Shown: piece by piece, positions 58,583 to 64,000 of the stretch
How positions within the stretch are numbered: the stretch's first letter is position 1
How the letters are laid out: every line of letters begins with the position of its first letter
NCBI GenBank assembly: GCA_038501195.1
Contig: JBBPUQ010000011.1
Location: forward strand, 372,001 to 436,000
DNA length: 64,000 bases
DNA from: Nemania diffusa
Lineage: Eukaryota; Ascomycota; Sordariomycetes; Xylariales; Xylariaceae
Direction: 5' to 3'
The notes under the pieces: model-generated
What the model was told of the DNA's origin: nothing
Databases searched by the model: none
The model's input: only the letters and a program-made list of their open reading frames with translations
Program-made: the position numbers and the translations under genes

Positions 58583-60914
58583 ATGCCGTCGCCTGATGAG
58601 ACGACTTCGTTGCTTCATTCTAGCGAAAATGGAGACGCAATCATCACCGACGTTCATACTAATGGTGACTCCCCGCAAGGAGAGCTTCCAACAAAAAACA
58701 TAACAGATATCGAAGCCAACGAAGTCGCCATAAACCAAAACGATGCCGCCGGCCCTACCAAGATCAGCACTGCATCACTGATGCAAGTAATAGCCGTTCT
58801 CATGATAGGTCCGTCAACCATTCACCACATTGGCCAACTACCTCACACTAACTTGCTGTTAAAAGGTCTCTTCACAGCGAGCGCCGACGGCTCCCTAGTC
58901 CTCGCGACGCATCCCCGGATCGCGTCCGAGTTCAACGCCTTGGAGGACTCCAGCTGGATTTTCGTCAGTTTCCTGCTCGGCGGGGTTGCTACCCAAGTGC
59001 TAGTAAGCATGCACCCTCATACCGGCTAAAACTAGGTACATATGCTTAAACCGCCGCAGTACGCGAAACTCAGCGATGTGTACGGACGCAGGGTGATGCT
59101 GGTATTCTGCTACGCGCTCTTCGGTATTGGATGGTAAGTACGTCATGCTACGCTCGTGGCGGATCAGAGACTAATCGAGGGGATAGTGCGATCATGTATG
59201 TGCGAAAACGTGCTTCTCCGGAGCATCATGCTAAATTTTTCTAGTGGCCTAAGCCAGTCCATGTGGCATGTCATCCTCGGGCGGATTCTCTCCGGGTCTG
59301 GAGGGTCGGGGATGGGAAGCTTGGGATTGGTCCTTACTACAGGTAACTCGCACACACGCTCAAAGGTTAAAAACGAATGAGAAGATCTGACACTTTCTAC
59401 CCCAGACTTGATCCCGCTCCGCGACGTCGCCGCATGGCTCGGCTACATCAACATCGTCGGCACAACCGGGCGCTCAATCGGCGGTCCACTCGGCGGATTT
59501 CTCGCCGACCGCGTCGGCTGGCGATGGCAAGTCCTTTCCTTCCTTCCACCCCCATCAACCCGCAACGCAAAAAAACATACTAACCGTACAGTAGGTCATT
59601 CCTAGGGCAAACGCCCTTATTCGCCGCCGCCTCGCTCGCCGCCATCCTCGTGATCCCCAACACGAAGGCGCCCCCCTCGCAAAGCAGCAAGGCAAAGGGC
59701 CTCAAGGCGTGGCTCTCGCGCGTCGACTTCGCCGGCTCGCTTCTTCTAGGCGCCGGCATCCTGCTGCTTCTGCTCCCCGTCGAGATGGGCGGCGTCAAGG
59801 TGCCGTGGACGCACCCCGCCATCTTCGGCCTTCTCGGCGCCGGGGTCCTGGTGTTGGGGGTCTTCGTGGTCAATGAGGCGAGGTGGGCGGAGGAGCCGGC
59901 GTTTCCGTTTAAGCTTATGAAGAATAGGGATATTCTGCTGCCTTATGTGGCTATATGCTGCATTGCGGGTGCGCAGACAAGTGTGAGTTTATGACTGAGT
60001 CCCTATGACTGACCGATTTAGCTGACCTAGCGTCGTTCTTAGCTTATGTACTTCGTACCATTATACTTTCAGGTCACAGCTGGGGCGTCCAATACTCTTG
60101 CAGGGCTTCATCTCGTACCCGCCGTTGTTGGAAATGCAGTAGGGGGCTTAGTAGCCGGCAACTTCATTCGAAGGTAAGTCCACATTGATTTATAACACCC
60201 GCCGAGGCGCACCGTCTTTACTAACGCTACGTCTAGAACTGGAGGTTATAAAGTAGTGATCTTGGGATCTTCGCTCTGCGCTTCAATTGGGTACGCCCTA
60301 CTAGTCATCCGGTGGAACGGCAATACCAATTGGTGGGAATCCTTGTACATTGTTTTTGGGTAAGCCGATTTTCCATTTCTTCTTTCCTTGAAAATATACT
60401 TACAGCTCATTGCAGTGGTTTCGGCGCAGGAATGGCCGGTTCAGCCGTCTTCGTCAGTATCAACGCGGTCGTCGACCCGGCACACAAAGCTGTCGCGACC
60501 TCCGGACTACAGTTATCTATGCCCATCGGCATGCTACTCGGAGTGACGAGCGCTAGCGCCGTAATGCTAGATGTCCTTCAAAGAGTCCTAGACAAGAAAC
60601 TCCTTGAGTTCGGATTAAGCCTGGAGAGTCGAAGCGAGGTAATTAACGATTGAAATCCCCTAAACATGATATTAGATCTAACCAGCTCGAAGGTCATACG
60701 GAAATCTATAGCGAATGTTGACTACGTTCGGCAAATACCCCAAGCTCTAGCCGACGTTGTCATCAGCGGGTATGTGGTCGCCTTGAAAGCTAGCTTCGGT
60801 ATGTTGATCGCCAGTCCAGTGTAATTCAAAGCTAACTTTGGCGTAGGTGTTGTCTTGGCGTTTTCCCTTACGGGGCTTGCTGCGGGCATTTTTCTTAGAG
60901 AACGGCGGCTATAG
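58583..60914 (+). CDS. MFS drug/toxin exporter, DHA2 (14-TM) type
   Basis: Multi-exon plasma- or vacuolar-membrane proton antiporter. ATG at 58583 (MPSPDETTSLLHSSENGD) opens an acidic cytosolic tail with the TTSLL element common in vacuolar basic-amino-acid/DHA2 proteins. TM1 carries LFTASADGSLVLATHPRIAS; motif A is KLSDVYGRRVML; GLSQSMWHVILGRILSGSGG and AWLGYINIVGTTGRSIGGPL are the family's TM4-5 blocks; SFLGQTPLFAAASLAAIL follows. Later come LHLVPAVVGNAVGGLVAGNF and GMAGSAVFVSINAVVD. The final exon ends IFLRERRL. Two unusual splice features occur: a probable 9-nt microexon (59187-59195) and a GC-AG intron (59527-59594). Export of fungal or plant toxic phenolics would fit the neighbours, but vacuolar import is possible. 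Confidence 0.87.
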
Positions 60915-61584
60915 ACTTAGCCAAGCTCGAAGGCATCATAAAATGGAAGAAAGTTATACCAGATAGAAACATAGCTAAGGGGCATAAAAAGGGGACCGGT
61001 AATAAAAGGACGTCCTCGAGGTTATTCATGTGTCGACATTAGACACTAGCTTTAATCTCTCTGCAAGAATACTACTAGGCATAAACTTGAAAATGCTAGT
61101 TTTATGATTAATCAATTCAATAGTGTTTCCTTTTACACATATTTATTGATTAACTAAAACTCTAGGGTTTTTCATTCGCTTGGTATTTGCCCACCTACAT
61201 TTCAACTGGATGGGCATCTTCTTACAAGGAACCTATAGACCCCTCACCCTGCCTACGCCCCTCAGAATTTCCGTGCAAAACATGAAGCTATTGTACTAAT
61301 CTGGGTGTTTATAAGAAGTGAAAAAGATTTGGAATCCAGGAGACTTTAATTGTAAAATCTCTAAGCATCATGCTTTGGTTATTCGTAAATAGTAGAGAGG
61401 TGGCAGTCTTCTGGTGGTCTATATTCGGGGCGGGCTCATCCAGCTTCGGCGATATCGGAAACATGCCGGGACTAAGTACAACAATCGACCTTCTCATCGC
61501 ATGCTTCATACTATCTCTCCTTCGTTCAGTATATCACTTCGTTTAATTGTCTTTCCTACATTATATGCTCGTCAGAATATCAAC
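60915..61584. other. Intergenic, no gene recognised
   Basis: 670 bp between two same-strand genes. An open frame upstream of 61585 continues into the next gene (from 61414), but its N-terminal 57 codons show no similarity to the family and are likely leader. Confidence 0.45.
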
Positions 61585-62679
61585 ATGGGTAATCTACTAA
61601 TCCTCGGCGATTCCGATATACACGACATTCTCCTCAATCTCTCAAAATCAGAAATCCACACCTTCAGAGACGTGCTAGCGCGCTGCCTAACAGACTACTC
61701 TGTGGGCGCCGAGCGCAAGTACCAACCGCTGCCCGGGGTAATCAATCGCCCCGAGGGACAGAAATGCCTTTTCCGACCATTTACCTCGCCCGACGGCATC
61801 GGGTCCAAAATCATTGTGCAGCCAGCCCCGACGTCAAAAGCCGCTGGTGCACTGCATGGCATGATTGCCGTGTGCGATGCCGACGGCTTGCCCTCCGGCG
61901 TCCTTAACGCCGAAGCGGTCACCGGCTACCGCACCGCGCTCAGCGCATTGATCCCGTATTTATGGCGTCGGCACACCGAAAAGGTCGTCGTGTTCGGCGC
62001 TGGGAAGCAGGCGCTTTGGCACCTCCGGCTCGCGCTCGCGCTGCGCGGCGATGAGATCGAGTCCATCGTCCTCGTCAACCGGACCGCGTCACGGGCAGAA
62101 GAGCTCTTGGCGAAACTGCGCGAAGAGAACGAGGCGCGGTGGAAATCGGCAGCTGTCATGCAACATGTTGATTCTTCGCGCGCGGATTTCCAAGAGTGCT
62201 TGAAGGGCCATCTTGCAGCTGCTGATGTTATCTTCTGCACCACGAGTGCGACCGAGCCGTTGTTCCCCGCGGACTATGTAATCACAGAAGGAAGGGAGCG
62301 CCAACCCTATATATCCGCTGTCGGCTCGTGGCAGCCAGACATGATCGAGTTAGATCCGGAGCTGCTCCGACAGATTGCGAAACGAATTTCGCCAGACTCT
62401 AGAGCTGGTTCGCTGCTTGTTGACGACCGCGAGGGGGTACTGCACCATTCGGGAGAGGTTGCCCAGAGCAAGATAGAGGCCCAGTGCCTAGTGGAGGTTG
62501 GGGAAATTGAGAGTTTGCCGCCGAATGAAACCGACGCAGGCCCTCTCAAATACTGGATGGAAGACGGATTACTTGTGTATAAATCTGTCGGCGTTGGTCT
62601 GACTGATCTTGCTGCTAGTACCGCCATCCTGGCCATCGCAAGAGAACGCGGACTGGGGACTACTATTTCACAGTTCTAG
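61585..62679 (+). CDS. Ornithine cyclodeaminase / mu-crystallin family protein
   Basis: Single exon, 364 residues, cytosolic. NAD(P)-binding fold with VVVFGAGKQALWHL (glycines near 138-140) and the preceding substrate pocket GSKIIVQPAPTSKAAG and AEAVTGYRTALSALI, whose Lys (about 75) and Arg (about 116) are the usual carboxylate-binding residues. The C-terminal YKSVGVGLTDLAAS is the conserved Asp-containing loop. Members cyclise ornithine to proline, reduce ketimines or make or reduce unusual amino acids; fungal copies often accompany small biosynthetic clusters. The start was put at ATG 61585 (MGNLLILGDSDIHDIL) because family similarity begins there; an ATG at 61414 would add 57 residues. No partner NRPS is nearby, so its substrate is open. 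Confidence 0.88.
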   Translation: MGNLLILGDSDIHDILLNLSKSEIHTFRDVLARCLTDYSVGAERKYQPLPGVINRPEGQKCLFRPFTSPDGIGSKIIVQPAPTSKAAGALHGMIAVCDADGLPSGVLNAEAVTGYRTALSALIPYLWRRHTEKVVVFGAGKQALWHLRLALALRGDEIESIVLVNRTASRAEELLAKLREENEARWKSAAVMQHVDSSRADFQECLKGHLAAADVIFCTTSATEPLFPADYVITEGRERQPYISAVGSWQPDMIELDPELLRQIAKRISPDSRAGSLLVDDREGVLHHSGEVAQSKIEAQCLVEVGEIESLPPNETDAGPLKYWMEDGLLVYKSVGVGLTDLAASTAILAIARERGLGTTISQF

Positions 62680-63259
62680 TCAACCTTGATAACAGTTAAA
62701 CTCGCCTCAAAGGTGCATATACACTAAGGGTGCTTGTATAGTATTATCGGCATTACTGTCACTCTGTTACAAGCATCGCGGTGCTACTAAGTTTGTCGAT
62801 GAATTGCCAGTTCACCGCCTATCCTCTAATGTAGGTAGGCCAGAAATGACGGAGACCAACATGAAAGAATTCCACTATCCGCAATATAGAATAATGGTCA
62901 TTTAAGAAACTACTAGCTTCGGTCACAGACATGTAACTTGGGCATCGCATTTCACTATCGCGTAATAATCTAAGTATTAGCATTCCCCTTCCCTGCGGGC
63001 GACTCTCAAAGGCCCAGCTAGAATCCTTCCGCCCAAGCAGACGCATAATGCTCCACTCTTCCTCGTCCAACTCAGAGAAATCCCGAGTCAGAATGAACAC
63101 AGTAGTATTTGGAGCCCTTTCTATTAGCATCCCCAAAACGGAGATCCGGCGACTAGGATTCGGGGGCGATTGGGGAAGGTAGAGTTTGCAAGGCCATCGC
63201 ATCGCCATGATGAACCAGCAAAGGCCTCTATACCGAGTATTGAGCATCGCAAAACCGTC
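62680..63259. other. Intergenic with one doubtful reverse ORF
   Basis: A 142-codon reverse ORF (62819-63247) reads like protein in parts (ERAPNTTVFILTRDFSELDE, FLNDHYSILRIVEF). I recognise no domain and see no partner exon, so I do not call it a gene with confidence. Confidence 0.35.
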
Positions 63260-63436
63260 ATGGCTCCTGCCTCGAAATCCGATCCCATAATCATCGTGAG
63301 CGCCGGCGCTCTCGGCCTATCCACGGCCCAAGCCGGGTACCGCGAGATCATGAGTTTTGGCAAGGGCGCTGAGATTCTTAGCGGCTTCTCTGTTTTCCAT
63401 GATGTGAGAAACAGCCAAGTCAGAGCTCTTATATAG
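63260..63436 (+). pseudogene. Decayed N-terminus of an FAD-dependent amine/amino-acid oxidase
   Basis: MAPASKSDPIIIVSAGALGLSTAQ closely resembles the dinucleotide-binding start of fungal FAD oxidases such as fructosyl-amino-acid oxidases (pattern PIIIVGAG.FGLSTA). The first glycine of GxGxxG is replaced by serine, and the following residues AGYREIMSFGKGAE keep only a trace of the next strand. The frame stops at 63436 and nothing recognisable follows. A truncated, non-functional remnant, either of a degraded gene or of a duplication end. Confidence 0.55.
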
Positions 63437-64000
63437 GCGGAGAGCGATAAGCAGTAAGTTTCATGATGGCGGTAGATGGACCCCAGAGCAGATCAGGCGC
63501 GGAAGGGGCGACGCGGTAGCTGACGAGTTGCAAGCTCACAGGAATTCAGGGACATTCGGCTGTTGCAATCCCAGGCGAAGCTATGATTCAATGAATGAGG
63601 CCATTTTAAAGACGAGCATGCTGGATCGGAGGAGGATTCTTCGAAAGAATTAAGCTCTCATATTGCCCGCGACGCCCAATTTATATTTTCGGTGCAGCCT
63701 TTGCTCCTTGTACCGTTTACAGCAACCAGATGCGAGATTAATTCTACATGATAAGTAGTACCCCCAACATCTCACCCTTGTTTATAGGCTTTCAGTTACT
63801 TCACGTTTCTATCGTATATCGGCTAGGAAACAGTATAATATCATAGAATTCTACCTATAAGTACTCTCACTCCAACTTCACAGTAGACATACACATCACA
63901 GCTACCTATGTACGATCGAGTACCTAGGTTGAAACGCTCTCCAATTGCAATGCAGTATTATAGGGCCACAGTTCCGTTCTGCAACAATTATACGCAAAGA
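63437..64000. other. Right edge, no gene recognised
   Basis: 564 bp with no supported ORF or element. A gene could begin beyond the window. Confidence 0.4.

Noticed and set aside
40605..62679. Secondary-metabolite biosynthetic cluster
   Set aside because: No PKS, NRPS, terpene synthase, DMATS or RiPP precursor is present; tailoring-like enzymes alone do not justify the label.

Overview
The window reads as nuclear DNA of a filamentous ascomycete (Pezizomycotina). Genes carry many short introns of 38 to about 80 nt with GT-AG borders. Typical fungal families are present (Zn2Cys6 regulator, DUF7708 protein, AAA protein with a DUF7025-like region, tannase/feruloyl esterase, alcohol oxidase). A 13 kb block is almost pure A+T with transition-only decay, the mark of repeat-induced point mutation (RIP). 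No species can be named from sequence alone.

Layout. 1-8.3 kb is gene-poor: a small C2H2-like protein gene, a cysteine-rich protein gene with an apparent one-base frameshift, a relic resembling an ABC transporter, a 186-bp TA-flanked MITE and a ~0.6 kb foldback hairpin. 8.3-21.5 kb is one nested insertion: an outer Ty1/Copia-like LTR element (139-bp LTRs, TSD atata) interrupted by a second LTR element (265-bp LTRs, TSD taaaa), both heavily RIP-mutated. 21.5-22.5 kb is a short-chain dehydrogenase. 24.4-30.9 kb holds a divergent pair, an AAA ATPase and a DUF7708 protein whose NTPase-like region lacks a canonical P-loop. 33.1-35.5 kb is a regulator with two complete Zn2Cys6 clusters in tandem. 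38.1-39.5 kb is a mitochondrial MaoC/HTD2-like hydratase.

40.6-62.7 kb is the gene-rich part: methanol/alcohol oxidase, FAD phenol-hydroxylase-type monooxygenase, secreted tannase/feruloyl esterase, Dal5-type MFS permease, secreted arylsulfatase, DHA2-type MFS exporter and an ornithine-cyclodeaminase/mu-crystallin-like protein. No PKS, NRPS or terpene synthase is present, so this is not a classical secondary-metabolite cluster. My inference is a catabolic or detoxification neighbourhood for plant-derived esters, phenolics and sulfated compounds. The esterase would release phenolic acids and alcohols, the monooxygenase would hydroxylate aromatics, alcohol oxidase would burn methanol or other small alcohols, and the sulfatase plus anion permease would scavenge sulfur. 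The last 1.2 kb holds only a decayed N-terminal fragment of an FAD oxidoreductase and a doubtful ORF.

Exon borders were read by hand from splice consensus, reading-frame continuity and remembered family similarity. They are predictions, not transcript evidence.
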